DNA of 64,000 nt from an uncultured Lachnospiraceae bacterium. GTDB taxonomy: Bacteria > Bacillota > Clostridia > Lachnospirales > Lachnospiraceae. A program made the translations under genes and the position numbers. Below the pieces are notes generated by a model that saw nothing but the letters and a program-made list of their open reading frames with translations, made no database searches and had not been told where the DNA came from. Position 1 is the first letter of the stretch; every line of letters starts with the position of its first letter. Location of the stretch: NCBI GenBank assembly GCA_910579225.1, contig CAJTTI010000005.1:62001-126000 (forward strand). Reading direction: 5' to 3'. This document shows, piece after piece, positions 25,123 to 33,771 of this stretch.

Positions 25123-25788
25123 ATGAGTGTCTTGCAGACCATTGACCTGAAAAAATATTATGGCGTCAAGCCAAACCTGACCAAAGCCCTGGACGGAGTC
25201 AGCCTTACCGTGGAACAGGGGGAATTCGTCGCTATCGTAGGCACCTCCGGCAGCGGCAAATCCACTCTGCTTCACATGATGGGCGGGCTGGATGTGCCCA
25301 CCTTCGGCAGCGTGCTGGTCCGGGGGGAAGAATTATCAAAGAAAAATGAAGAAGAACTGACCATCTTCCGCCGCCGCAATATCGGCTTTATCTTCCAGAA
25401 CTACAATCTAGTCCCCATCTTAAATGTATACGAAAATATCGTCCTGCCCATGGAGCTCGACGGCGATCACGCCGACCGGAATTTTGTGGAGGAAGTGATC
25501 GGAATGCTGGCATTAAAAGAGCGGCTTCGCAACATGCCCAACCAGCTGTCCGGCGGACAGCAGCAGCGGGTGGCCATCGCCCGGGCCCTGATCACCAAAC
25601 CGGCTATCGTTCTGGCCGACGAACCCACCGGCAACCTGGACAGCCGGACCAGCGCCGACGTGCTGGGCCTTCTGAGGCGGACCAGTACGGAGTTCAACCA
25701 GACAATCGTCATGATCACCCACAACAACGAGATCGCTCAGCTGGCGGACCGGATTGTGCGGATCGAAGACGGCAGAATATCCGGTTAA
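25123..25788 (+). CDS. ABC transporter ATP-binding protein (MacB/BceA type)
   Basis: A 221-residue ATPase. Walker A is GTSGSGKST, the Q loop QNYNLVPILNVYEN, the signature LSGGQQQR and Walker B IVLADEPTGNLDS, which is the hallmark of the LolD/MacB/FtsE branch. A TATAAT at 25025-25030 lies in a T-rich stretch upstream, and AAAGGAG precedes the ATG. The permease follows at once, so the pair forms an extrusion or target-protection transporter rather than an importer. It is separated from the kinase gene by about 140 bases with its own promoter-like sequence, as expected for a regulated target operon. Confidence 0.92.
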   Translation: MSVLQTIDLKKYYGVKPNLTKALDGVSLTVEQGEFVAIVGTSGSGKSTLLHMMGGLDVPTFGSVLVRGEELSKKNEEELTIFRRRNIGFIFQNYNLVPILNVYENIVLPMELDGDHADRNFVEEVIGMLALKERLRNMPNQLSGGQQQRVAIARALITKPAIVLADEPTGNLDSRTSADVLGLLRRTSTEFNQTIVMITHNNEIAQLADRIVRIEDGRISG

Positions 25789-25801
25789 GGAGGCGGCAAA
25801 G

Positions 25802-28195
25802 ATGACCTATCCATTCGAAAACAAAACCGACTCTGCCATCCGCCGCCTGGCCGGAAGAAGCCTGCAGGCAGACCGGCGGAGAAATTTTTTCGTCCTTTTG
25901 ACCGTCTCTCTCACCACCGCCCTTCTGTCCGGAAGCCTCTTCCTTCTGTCCGCCGGGCAGCGAAAGCTGGAAGACGAGATCCGGGGACAATATCAGGCGG
26001 TCGTAGTGAACCTCTCCCCGGACCGGATCGATGCCCTCTGCACCCAGCCGGAAGTGGAGCGCTACGGAATCTCTCAGACCTTCGGCACCTGCCGGTATGA
26101 GGACACCGTCCTGTCCGTCAACTACTCTGATCCCAACTGGATGGAGCTGGGCAAAAAGCCCGAAGTCCTGGGCACACTGCCCGAGAAAGAACATGAGATC
26201 CTTGTGGAACGGGCTTTTCTGGACTATTTCGGACTGCCTCAGGAGACCGGACAGACCCTGCGCCTGAACCTGGACGGACAGGAACAAGAATATACCATCA
26301 CCGGCATTTTGCAGGCGGAAAATTCCTCCCGCTATTTCCAGGTGGAAGTATCCCGTTCCTATGCAGAGGCCCGCATGGGAGGCGAACTTTTGTTCGAGTT
26401 TCGGCTGCGCTACCGGAATGCGGACCAGATGGAGCTGCACGCTCTGAAAGAAGAGATCGCCGCCTTTCTGATACGAAACGGCATTTCCGAAGACCAGATT
26501 TTTTACAGCTCCAACTATTTTGATATGGCAGGTTTCCGGGCCACAAAGCTTGGCAGTTTCTACCCCATCGGCCTTCTGATCCTCTTGGGATGCAGCCTGG
26601 TCGTATACAGCATCTTCTACATCTCGGTCAAGGGTAAGATCCGGGAATATGGCAGGCTGAAAGTCATCGGCGCCACGCCGCGGCAGATCCGGCGGATCGT
26701 GCGCAGAGAAGGACGCATGCTCTCCCTTCTTGCTATTCCTTTTGGAATCCTCCTGGGCGGCATTGGCGGTGCTTTCGGGTCTCCCGCTTACTTTCACTTT
26801 CTTTCCATTCTTCCCCATGCCCTGCTGGTAGCCTGCGCGGTGGAGCTTATGATCCTTCTGTCCATCCATACGCCGGTCCGCATGGCGGCGGCAGTCTCTC
26901 CCATCGAGGCGGTGCGTATGACTGCCTACCAGATGGAGACCAGACGGAAAGATACCCGCCAGACGGCCCGCTCCATCACACCCGCTTCCCTGGCCCGGAT
27001 GAATTTTGACCGCAGCCGGAAAAAGACGGTCCTGACCCTGCTCTCTCTGGGGCTGACCGGCATTCTGCTCCTTGCAGCAGCCACGGTGCTGAATTCCATT
27101 GATCCCTATCGAATGGCCACGGCCACCATGGGAGACGGCTGCAATTACCGTGTCTCCTGGGAAGATACGGTCGATGTTGCCGGCATTCCTGACGCTGCCA
27201 GGAACAATCCTCTGACTCCCGCGCTGAAAGAACAGCTGCTTGAGCTTGATGAGATCCGGGACATCACGGCCTACTCCATGATCTCCGCCGAGATAGCCCT
27301 TCCGTCCAAACCGGATGCTTTTGCCATCAACGCCCTGGACCGGGACACTTTTCTAAGGCTCCTCCCGTCAGAAGCCATGGAAGAAGGAACCTCTGACTAT
27401 GACCGGCTGACCGCCGAAAACGGCGTCGTCATCACGGACAACACAGAACAGTTTCTGAAGCTGTACTGGGACTATATTCCCGAAATCGGAGATACGCTGG
27501 AACTGAAGACCTATGACGGGGAAGACCTGACCGTCACAGTCATGGGCATTGCCAAAAAGGACGCCCTCATTTCCGCCGGCATCGGCGCCACCATGTTCAC
27601 GGTCACCGATGACGTGGCCAGGAAACTCTACCCGGACATTGAAAATATAGAAAACCGCTGGAATGTGCACACGACAGAGGATCATGATGCTCTGAGAAAA
27701 ACGCTATTCTCGATTCTGCAGGACCCCATGCTTGTGATCACCACCAGGCAGGACGCAGCGGACGCCTACGCAGATTTTCTGAAGAATACTGCATCCATTG
27801 CCTACCTGCTGCTGGGATTTTTCTTCCTGTTCTCTCTGGTCAGCCTCATCAACACCCTGATGACCGGACTTTTATCCCGACAGCAGGAATTCGGCATCCT
27901 GCAGTCCGTGGGCATGACCGGACGGCAGCTGTCCTCCATGCTTTCCATGGAGTGCCTGTGCTACATCCTAGCCACCCTGGCCATCACACTGACGGCCGGA
28001 ACCGCGGCAGGAGCCCTGCTGGTCCGCCTGATATCCGGCTTCCGGATCTTCGGTACGCTGGTCTACCGCTTCCCGGTAATCCCGGTTCTGGTATTCGCAG
28101 CGGCCCTGTTCGCCATCCAGTTCGCCTATTCTTCTGCAGCCGCCCGGTATGTAAGAAGACTGCCGCTGGCGGAACGGATCCGGATGATGGACTGA
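25802..28195 (+). CDS. FtsX-like ABC transporter permease
   Basis: A 797-residue membrane protein made of two FtsX-type units. Segment one is VLLTVSLTTALLSGSLFLLS, followed by a large extracellular domain to about residue 250. Segments two to four (IGLLILLGCSLVVYSIFYIS onward) are followed by a cytoplasmic linker. A second anchor is TLLSLGLTGILLLAAATVL with another large outer domain, and three C-terminal segments start at LLLGFFFLFSLVSLI. The eight-segment, two-domain plan resembles MacB-type duplicated permeases more than ten-segment BceB. AAGGAGG precedes ATG 25802. It is cotranscribed with the ATPase. The substrate is probably a membrane-active peptide or lipid (inference). Confidence 0.88.
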   Translation: MTYPFENKTDSAIRRLAGRSLQADRRRNFFVLLTVSLTTALLSGSLFLLSAGQRKLEDEIRGQYQAVVVNLSPDRIDALCTQPEVERYGISQTFGTCRYEDTVLSVNYSDPNWMELGKKPEVLGTLPEKEHEILVERAFLDYFGLPQETGQTLRLNLDGQEQEYTITGILQAENSSRYFQVEVSRSYAEARMGGELLFEFRLRYRNADQMELHALKEEIAAFLIRNGISEDQIFYSSNYFDMAGFRATKLGSFYPIGLLILLGCSLVVYSIFYISVKGKIREYGRLKVIGATPRQIRRIVRREGRMLSLLAIPFGILLGGIGGAFGSPAYFHFLSILPHALLVACAVELMILLSIHTPVRMAAAVSPIEAVRMTAYQMETRRKDTRQTARSITPASLARMNFDRSRKKTVLTLLSLGLTGILLLAAATVLNSIDPYRMATATMGDGCNYRVSWEDTVDVAGIPDAARNNPLTPALKEQLLELDEIRDITAYSMISAEIALPSKPDAFAINALDRDTFLRLLPSEAMEEGTSDYDRLTAENGVVITDNTEQFLKLYWDYIPEIGDTLELKTYDGEDLTVTVMGIAKKDALISAGIGATMFTVTDDVARKLYPDIENIENRWNVHTTEDHDALRKTLFSILQDPMLVITTRQDAADAYADFLKNTASIAYLLLGFFFLFSLVSLINTLMTGLLSRQQEFGILQSVGMTGRQLSSMLSMECLCYILATLAITLTAGTAAGALLVRLISGFRIFGTLVYRFPVIPVLVFAAALFAIQFAYSSAAARYVRRLPLAERIRMMD

Positions 28196-28249
28196 TTCGT
28201 CCGAATGTACATCCTGCTCCACAACAATAATTGAAATACAGCACAAAAA

Positions 28250-28348
28250 GAGGGTGTTGCAAAACAACAGATTTGCACAATATATAGTTTGAAAATTCCA
28301 CACATGGAAACCATATATTGTAAAAACGTTGTATTTTGCAACACCCTC
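28250..28348. repeat. 99-bp imperfect palindrome (bidirectional terminator or MITE-like element)
   Basis: The outer arms GAGGGTGTTGCAAAA and TTTTGCAACACCCTC are perfect inverse complements. Inner arms ACAATATAT and ATATATTGT pair as well, leaving a small centre near TTCCACACATGGAA. It lies between the convergent permease and His/Cys-rich peptide genes. It could simply end both transcripts, but its length and terminal inverted repeats also fit a miniature mobile element. Confidence 0.6.
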
Positions 28349-28366
28349 AAAAATGTCGGAAAAATT

Positions 28367-28648
28367 TTAGCGGTGACAGCCATGTCGTCTGCCATATCCC
28401 CTGCGGGACACAACGGCACAAGTTCCATCACAGTAACCATCTGTGTGATCATAACCGCAGTAATCACATCCGTCATGTGTATGACGTCCCGTCTCTGTAC
28501 ACCCTTCTACTGTACAGACCAGACAACTGGTATCCACTGTTTCCTGCCTGTGATGACCGTGATGGCCATGAGCAGAGACCGGCATAGCCAGAACTCCCAC
28601 AAGCAATACAGAAGTTATAACAGCTGTAAACTGTTTACGAAAATGCAT
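28367..28648 (-). CDS. Small His- and Cys-rich exported protein, putative metal binder
   Basis: A 93-residue protein. MHFRKQFTAVITSVLLVGVL then AMPVSAHG is a signal peptide with a likely cut after VSA. The mature ~67 residues are very rich in His and Cys: HGHHGHHRQE, CLVC, EGC, HTHDGCDYCGYDH, DGYCDGTC and a basic tail RRGYGRRHGCHR. The Cys/His spacing suggests zinc, nickel or copper binding or disulfide bonding outside the cell. AGGAGGG precedes the ATG and a sigma-A-like promoter lies about 100 bases upstream. I know no characterised member; metal handling is inferred from composition only. Confidence 0.7.
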   Translation of the reverse strand: MHFRKQFTAVITSVLLVGVLAMPVSAHGHHGHHRQETVDTSCLVCTVEGCTETGRHTHDGCDYCGYDHTDGYCDGTCAVVSRRGYGRRHGCHR

Positions 28649-28744
28649 GGGGCTTCCCTCCTTTCTTCTTCCTGCAGCGGAGGGAATCTGCTGATGACGA
28701 AAACATTAGTTGAAAAACCCCTTCGAAGCAGCTATCATAGACAC

Positions 28745-28773
28745 AGTATACCACAAACAAAAGTTGTAAACAA
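28745..28773 (-). promoter_or_regulatory. Probable promoter of the His/Cys-rich peptide gene
   Basis: On the minus strand TTGTTT (28773-28768) and TATACT (28750-28745) are 17 bp apart, leaving a leader of about 90 bases before the ATG. Confidence 0.5.
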
Positions 28774-28788
28774 GACGCCCCATTGCTC

Positions 28789-29643
28789 TCATCCTGCATT
28801 TTTCAGTGCCATTCGTGTCTTTACGCCGCAGATACCATCCGGTTCTCTGCCTGTATAAGTTTCCGGATGATTTTTCTGAAATGCGCGAAGTGCAAGATCC
28901 GTAGCCGGTCCGAATTTCCCGTCTATTGCAATCTCATATCCGACTTCTCTAAGCTCCCACTGCAGCCATTTCACATCTTCACGGGCCTTTCCGACCAGAA
29001 GTCTTTGATAGCGAAGCGTCTTTACAGGTTCTTTATATGGATTCCCTCTTTTTACTGCTGCATCATCGTACCAGATGTCCATATCCACGTTGCCTATAAT
29101 ACCGGGGACTTTCCCTTTGCTGGAATACTGCCAGCCGATTTCCCCTACATTGGGTTTCAGATCCGGTTTCATGGTTCCGTCATCAGAAGCAGGGTACCTG
29201 GAAATCCAGTATCTTGCATCCAGACCGCCGCATACGTTGACAAACCAATCTTTGTTACAGTAAATATTACATTCATATCCTCCATCCCGGATCACTTTTA
29301 TCCACGTATTCGCCAGCCTCTGTACCTTTTTTCTCCCTAAAGCCCTCTGTCTTCCCCATTCCAGGTCCAGCCAGACTCCCATCTCCAGTTTCCTTCCTGC
29401 CAGAGCCGTCAGCACGCCTCTGGCTTCTGCTTTCGCCTGTGCATCTGTCAATGCATAACTGAAGCGATACACCCCTCTTGCAATACCTGCAGCCCCACAA
29501 CCTTTGTAGTTATATTCAAAAGAAGTATCTTTTCCTTTGCTGTTCATAATCCGCAGAATGGCAAAACTAATTCCATGCTCTTTCACCACACCCCAGTCTG
29601 GCTTTCTCTGGTAACTGGATACGTCGATCCCATACATACTCAT
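28789..29643 (-). CDS. GH25 lysozyme with peptidoglycan-binding domain
   Basis: A 284-residue muramidase. The GH25 barrel begins YGIDVSSYQRKPDWGVVKEHG, with the first active-site Asp in GIDVSSYQ. The acidic pair lies in GVWLDLEWGR and the strand end is GNVDMDIWYDD. The C-terminal ~75 residues (LLVGKAREDVKWLQWELREVG to KTRMALKNAG) form a PG_binding_1 domain. There is no signal peptide, as in phage endolysins, but no phage genes are adjacent, so it may be an autolysin or a domesticated endolysin. GGAGATTT precedes ATG 29643; a second ATG two codons on is equally possible. Confidence 0.88.
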   Translation of the reverse strand: MSMYGIDVSSYQRKPDWGVVKEHGISFAILRIMNSKGKDTSFEYNYKGCGAAGIARGVYRFSYALTDAQAKAEARGVLTALAGRKLEMGVWLDLEWGRQRALGRKKVQRLANTWIKVIRDGGYECNIYCNKDWFVNVCGGLDARYWISRYPASDDGTMKPDLKPNVGEIGWQYSSKGKVPGIIGNVDMDIWYDDAAVKRGNPYKEPVKTLRYQRLLVGKAREDVKWLQWELREVGYEIAIDGKFGPATDLALRAFQKNHPETYTGREPDGICGVKTRMALKNAG

Positions 29644-29781
29644 AAATCTCCATCTCTCTTTCTTTCCGGCACAATTTGCCGATATCAGACGGAAAGCCTG
29701 TGCTTTCTCTGATTTATAAATACGCCAAAAGTCGAATTGTGTGAATCAATGTCGGAATTATGGGAACAGCAGACAAACAGA

Positions 29782-29814
29782 CCCCCTCGCCTTAACTAAC
29801 TTAAAACGAGGGGG
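29782..29814 (+). other. Terminator-like hairpin in a divergent intergenic region
   Basis: CCCCCTCG and CGAGGGGG form an 8-bp GC-rich stem around a 17-base A/T-rich loop, followed by CCTTTC. The flanking genes (GH25 lysozyme, -; DUF1836, +) diverge here, so it does not end either transcript. The rest of this roughly 330-base gap holds only the DUF1836 promoter. Confidence 0.45.
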
Positions 29815-29927
29815 CCTTTCAAGGGGAGGATAAGTATTCAATTTATCTTTGGTTCAGTTATATTATGGCCATTCTTCCAAAAGATATTCATAAAAATTCA
29901 GAAAAAAAGAAAGATTTAAAAAAAGAC

Positions 29928-29956
29928 TTGTTATGTAGTTTTGAATACTATATAAT
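29928..29956 (+). promoter_or_regulatory. Sigma-A promoter of the DUF1836 gene
   Basis: TTGTTA (29928-29933) and TATAAT (29951-29956) are spaced by 17 bp; the ATG follows 22 bases later behind GAGGTGA. Confidence 0.75.
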
Positions 29957-29977
29957 AGGGGCAGAGGTGATGAAATT

Positions 29978-30592
29978 ATGACAATTGATCCCCAGGACAT
30001 CCTGAACAGCATCCTCTCCAGTTTGGAGAAGATCGACTATATCAAACCAAAAGAGATCCCGAATATTGATCTGTACATGGATCAGGTGACTACTTTTATG
30101 GAAGAACATCTGCACGCCTCCAAGCGTTACCCTGAGGACAAGATCCTGACGAAAACCATGATCAACAATTATGCCAAAAACCGATTGATCCCGTCTCCGG
30201 AAAAGAAAAAGTATTCCAAAGAACATATGCTGCTTCTGATCTATATCTACTATTACAAAGGGATTCTCTCCATTGGAGACATTCAAAGCCTTCTGGAACC
30301 TCTGACTGAGCGATATTTCCACACCCAGGAATCGTTGAACATGCAGTCGATTTACGAAGAAGTCTTCAGCCTGGAAAAAAGCCAGGTGGAAAAGATGAAA
30401 GCCGATGTAATCGAAAATTATCGGATCGCTTCCGAAACTTTTGCAGAGGCTCCGGAAGAAGAACAGCAGTTTCTGCATATCTTTTCTTTTATCTGTCTGC
30501 TCAGCTTTGATGTATATGTAAAGAAACAGGTAATTGAAAAGCTGATTGACGGTCTTCCCAGAAAAGAAACAGGAAAAAAATGCAAAGATTAA
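29978..30592 (+). CDS. DUF1836 domain-containing protein
   Basis: A 204-residue soluble protein. The core (QVTTFMEEHLHASKRYPEDK, LTKTMINNYAKNRLIPSPEK and HMLLLIYIYYYKGILSIGDI) matches DUF1836, a family widespread in Clostridia and resembling MerR-type DNA-binding helices (NNYAKNRLIP). A transcriptional role is likely but unproven. The C-terminus is helical with no membrane segment. It has its own promoter, and its transcript ends at a hairpin shared with the convergent YerC-like gene. Confidence 0.82.
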   Translation: MTIDPQDILNSILSSLEKIDYIKPKEIPNIDLYMDQVTTFMEEHLHASKRYPEDKILTKTMINNYAKNRLIPSPEKKKYSKEHMLLLIYIYYYKGILSIGDIQSLLEPLTERYFHTQESLNMQSIYEEVFSLEKSQVEKMKADVIENYRIASETFAEAPEEEQQFLHIFSFICLLSFDVYVKKQVIEKLIDGLPRKETGKKCKD

Positions 30593-30597
30593 AAAAC

Positions 30598-30625
30598 GCC
30601 GCGTACAAAATCATTCGTACGCGGC
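30598..30625. terminator. Bidirectional terminator between DUF1836 and YerC genes
   Basis: GCCGCGTAC and GTACGCGGC form a perfect 9-bp stem. On the minus strand a run of six T follows, so it best serves the YerC-like gene; the plus strand has a weaker ATTTG tail. Confidence 0.85.
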
Positions 30626-30632
30626 ATTTGTA

Positions 30633-30923
30633 TCATTTGTCTTCCATCCTTCGAAAAACCATATCGTATCCATCATTTCCATAATTCAGAGAGCGGTTCA
30701 CTCGGCTGATCGTGGCAGTAGAAGCACCGGTTTTCTCAGCAATTTCCAGATAGGTCTTCTTCTCCCGAAGCAGTTTTGCCACTTCAAAACGCTGAGATAA
30801 AGACTGTATCTCATTAATCGTACATACATCCTCAAAAAAAGTATAACACTCTTCCATACTTTGAAGACTTAATATCGCATGAAATAATCCATCTGTTGCT
30901 TCATTACGAATCTTCTTGCTCAT
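30633..30923 (-). CDS. YerC/YecD family TrpR-like regulator
   Basis: A 96-residue helix-turn-helix protein related to the Trp repressor. LFHAILSLQSMEECYTFFED and TINEIQSLSQRFEVAKLLRE are the N-terminal helices. KKTYLEIAEKTGASTATISR followed by VNRSLNYG is the DNA-binding unit. The family (YerC in Bacillus) is conserved in Firmicutes; its targets are poorly known and it is not proven to bind tryptophan. The start at 30923 follows a GGGGGG tract; seven upstream codons are open. Confidence 0.87.
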   Translation of the reverse strand: MSKKIRNEATDGLFHAILSLQSMEECYTFFEDVCTINEIQSLSQRFEVAKLLREKKTYLEIAEKTGASTATISRVNRSLNYGNDGYDMVFRRMEDK

Positions 30924-31026
30924 ATCAAAATACCCCCCTGCCACTTATGCTCCTCTCTACAAGATACCATGCATTATGGTTCTGCTATGTTATTTTAGCA
31001 CAGTAAAATCATAAAGTCCAGCTTTT

Positions 31027-31746
31027 TCAGGATGAATATTTGTTGATATAAGGATACAGCTTCTTTCTGTCCGTATTGACAACCAGGATCTCCGGAAAAT
31101 CTGCCTCATCAAGGATCTGAAGCGCAAGGTCGTGATTCAAAATGTCTTGTTCATAGTGAGCGTCGCTTCCAAGAATCACAGGAACCTGATATTTTTTGCA
31201 CAATCTTAAAAGTTCCAGGTCATTTTCTCTCGCATTCTGCCGGAACCCTTTGGGATTCAGAGAATTGTTGTTAATCTCAAGAAGTGTATGATACTCCTTT
31301 GCCGCCTGTACGACTGCCGTATAATCCAGCGGATAACGCCCATCATCGGGATGTCCGATAATATTAACGTGCGGGTTTTTCATGGCTTGTATCAAACATT
31401 GTGTATTCCATTCCCGGCTTCCTGGATCTGTACATGGAGTATGAAGACTTGCAATTGTCACATCCATCTTCCCCAGATATGGTTCGTCCAGATCCACGGT
31501 TCCCTTTTCATCCAGAATATTCAATTCCACCCCAAGAAGCAGCTCCATCTCTCCATGCTGACGATTCACAACTTTCAGATTATGAAAATAAAACTCATGA
31601 CAACTCCCAGGCATCCCCGGTGCATGCTCTGTGATTCCGTATACTTCCAGTCCTTTTTCCCTGGCCGTATGAATCATCTCCGCCATTGTATTATATGCAT
31701 GCCCACTTGCAACGGTATGGGTATGCAGATCCAGAATATCTCTCAT
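31027..31746 (-). CDS. PHP-domain phosphatase (YcdX-like)
   Basis: A 239-residue metal-dependent phosphoesterase. LDLHTHTVASGHAYNTMAEM holds the first metal-binding histidines, GITEHAPGMPG and ASLHTPC further ligands, and IIGHPDDGRYPLDY and ILGSDAHYEQD the remaining ones, giving the trinuclear zinc site of the PHP fold. Length and motifs match YcdX-type phosphatases rather than histidinol phosphatase; no his genes are near. It lies 18 bases after the HAD gene behind AGGAGCTGAAT, so it is the third gene of the purA operon. Confidence 0.88.
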   Translation of the reverse strand: MRDILDLHTHTVASGHAYNTMAEMIHTAREKGLEVYGITEHAPGMPGSCHEFYFHNLKVVNRQHGEMELLLGVELNILDEKGTVDLDEPYLGKMDVTIASLHTPCTDPGSREWNTQCLIQAMKNPHVNIIGHPDDGRYPLDYTAVVQAAKEYHTLLEINNNSLNPKGFRQNARENDLELLRLCKKYQVPVILGSDAHYEQDILNHDLALQILDEADFPEILVVNTDRKKLYPYINKYSS

Positions 31747-31764
31747 ATTCAGCTCCTGTCTGAT

Positions 31765-32367
31765 TCATGATCTTAATAGTTTCTGCAGTGCGTGCATCGC
31801 CTGCTCCTGACTCTCTACCAGAATCCCATGCATGCCAAGATTTCTGGCAGCCTCCACATTATCTGCAGAATCATCCAGAAAGACGGATTCCTCCGCCGAC
31901 AATCTGTATCGCTCCAACAGCATCTGATAAATCGCCGGATCCGGTTTGATCAGCCTTACCGTATAAGACAGAATCCCGCCATCCATTTCCTGCAGAAAAG
32001 ACAACTCCCCTGCAGCCTCTTCCTCCACCCGTTTTGAAAAATTAGACAGATAATAGACGCCATAACCTTCTGCCTTCAGAGACCGGATCCACGCTGCAGA
32101 ACCTGACCTTTCTTTCACCAGTGTACTGAGATCTGAAAATACAGTCCGGATCTCTGTCTCCAGTTCCGGGGCATTGGCAACAAAACCGGCCAGAAGCTCC
32201 TCTCTGGTCCATACTCCACGGTCGACCTCCGGCCATATGGTACTGAGCATCATTGCTTCTCCAAGTCTCTCTGCAATCTCCTGCTCATATCCAAAACGCC
32301 GGATATGCTCCCGCCAACAAAAATCTGCCAGAACATTTCCTATGTCAAATATTATATTCTTAATCAT
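31765..32367 (-). CDS. HAD-superfamily hydrolase (subfamily IA)
   Basis: A 200-residue phosphatase-like protein. Motif I is IIFDIGNVLADF, in which the second Asp of DxD is replaced by Gly-Asn, as in many YihX-type HADs. Motif II is YYLSNFSKR, motif III IKPDPAIYQMLL and motif IV VFLDDSADNVEAARNLG. The ATG overlaps the purA stop (ATGA), so translation is coupled. A nucleotide or sugar phosphate substrate is possible but not determinable. Confidence 0.87.
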   Translation of the reverse strand: MIKNIIFDIGNVLADFCWREHIRRFGYEQEIAERLGEAMMLSTIWPEVDRGVWTREELLAGFVANAPELETEIRTVFSDLSTLVKERSGSAAWIRSLKAEGYGVYYLSNFSKRVEEEAAGELSFLQEMDGGILSYTVRLIKPDPAIYQMLLERYRLSAEESVFLDDSADNVEAARNLGMHGILVESQEQAMHALQKLLRS

Positions 32368-33653
32368 GACTGCTTCTTCCGAAAGATGATATCTTTCCTG
32401 CCCGGACCATTGGACACCATTGTGATTGGGAATCCCAGCTGACCCTCGATAAATTCCACATAGTTCCGGCAGTTTTCCGGCAGTTCTTCATAGTTCCGGA
32501 TTCCCCGGATATCACACTTCCACCCCGGAAGTATCTCATAGACTGGCTTCGACTTTTCAAGCATACACGTAACCGGAAATTCGGTTGTCACTTCTCCGTC
32601 AATCTCATATCCAACGCAGACTGGTATCTCATCCAGGTATCCCAGCACATCCAGAACGGTAAATGCCACATCCGTGGTTCCCTGCAGGCGGCAGCCATAT
32701 TTGGAAGCCACACAGTCAAACCAGCCCATTCGCCTTGGCCGACCAGTAGTCGCCCCATATTCTCCACCGTCTCCGCCACGTCTTCTAAGCTCCTCTGCCT
32801 CATCCCCAAAAATCTCACTGACAAAAGCCCCTGCGCCCACTGCACTGGAGTAAGCCTTGCACACAGTAATCACCTGCTGAATCTCATAAGGTGCAATTCC
32901 TGCTCCGATTGCTCCATAAGCCGCCAGGGTGGAAGAAGAAGTCACCATTGGATAGATTCCATGGTCCGGATCCTTCAGCGTACCCAGCTGTCCTTCCAAA
33001 AGAACATTTTTTCCTTCCTTCACTGCTTTCCACAAATAAGATGATACATCACACAGATATGGCTCCACCATCTTCTTATAATCCATCAGTTCCTGATAGA
33101 TATCTTCGGCCTGCAGCACAGGCGCATGATACAGATGTTCCAGCAATATATTTTTCTGCAGAATCACCCGCTCAATCTTCTCCCTCAGTGCTGCTTCATC
33201 CAGAAACAGTTCACTGACCTGAAAACCGATTTTTGCATATTTATCCGAATAAAAAGGTGCAATCCCCGACTTGGTGGATCCAAAAGACTTCCCTGCCAGC
33301 CGCTCCTCTTCCAGATGATCAAAAAGAATATGATAAGACATCACCATCTGTGCGCGGTCAGACACCAGTATCTTCGGCGCAGGAACTCCCCGCTCCACAA
33401 TACTTTTGATTTCCGCAAACAGTACCGGAATATTCAGCGCAACACCATTTCCGATAATACTTGTAGTATGGTCGTAGAAAACTCCTGACGGAAGGGTATG
33501 CAGTGCAAACTTTCCATAATCATTAATGATCGTATGCCCCGCATTGGCTCCTCCCTGAAATCTGACAATGATATCAGCCTCTTTGCCAAGCATATCTGTG
33601 ATCTTACCCTTGCCTTCGTCTCCCCAGTTTGCTCCTACAACTGCTCTTACCAT
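32364..33653 (-). CDS. purA: Adenylosuccinate synthetase
   Basis: A 429-residue GTP-dependent ligase joining IMP and aspartate in AMP synthesis. WGDEGKGKITDML is the phosphate-binding loop with the catalytic Asp, and GGANAGHTI carries the catalytic His. LLEGQLGTLKDPDHGIYPMV and GATTGRPRRMGWFD are further signatures, the latter binding IMP. Length is standard. The other purine genes of the window (purB, purC) are 17 kb away. It heads a tightly packed operon with HAD and PHP phosphatases. Confidence 0.96.
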   Translation of the reverse strand: MVRAVVGANWGDEGKGKITDMLGKEADIIVRFQGGANAGHTIINDYGKFALHTLPSGVFYDHTTSIIGNGVALNIPVLFAEIKSIVERGVPAPKILVSDRAQMVMSYHILFDHLEEERLAGKSFGSTKSGIAPFYSDKYAKIGFQVSELFLDEAALREKIERVILQKNILLEHLYHAPVLQAEDIYQELMDYKKMVEPYLCDVSSYLWKAVKEGKNVLLEGQLGTLKDPDHGIYPMVTSSSTLAAYGAIGAGIAPYEIQQVITVCKAYSSAVGAGAFVSEIFGDEAEELRRRGGDGGEYGATTGRPRRMGWFDCVASKYGCRLQGTTDVAFTVLDVLGYLDEIPVCVGYEIDGEVTTEFPVTCMLEKSKPVYEILPGWKCDIRGIRNYEELPENCRNYVEFIEGQLGFPITMVSNGPGRKDIIFRKKQS

Positions 33654-33739
33654 AATATATACTCCTCCATTTCACAGACTCTGTGTTTGTCTGTCCTGCG
33701 TATTTACACGCAGCAGTCTGTCAATTTGCCGCATACATT

Positions 33740-33768
33740 AGTATAGCGTAAAACCTATGGCAAGTAAA
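33740..33768 (-). promoter_or_regulatory. Promoter of the purA operon
   Basis: On the minus strand TTTACT (33768-33763) and TATACT (33745-33740) are 17 bp apart. The ~80-base leader carries a small CTGCGTG/TACGCAG hairpin. I saw no purine riboswitch core. Confidence 0.55.
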
Positions 33769-33771
33769 GTA

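Noticed and set aside
25715..26869. 384-codon minus-strand open frame
   Set aside because: Antisense to the ATPase and FtsX permease genes, which are coupled and strongly supported.
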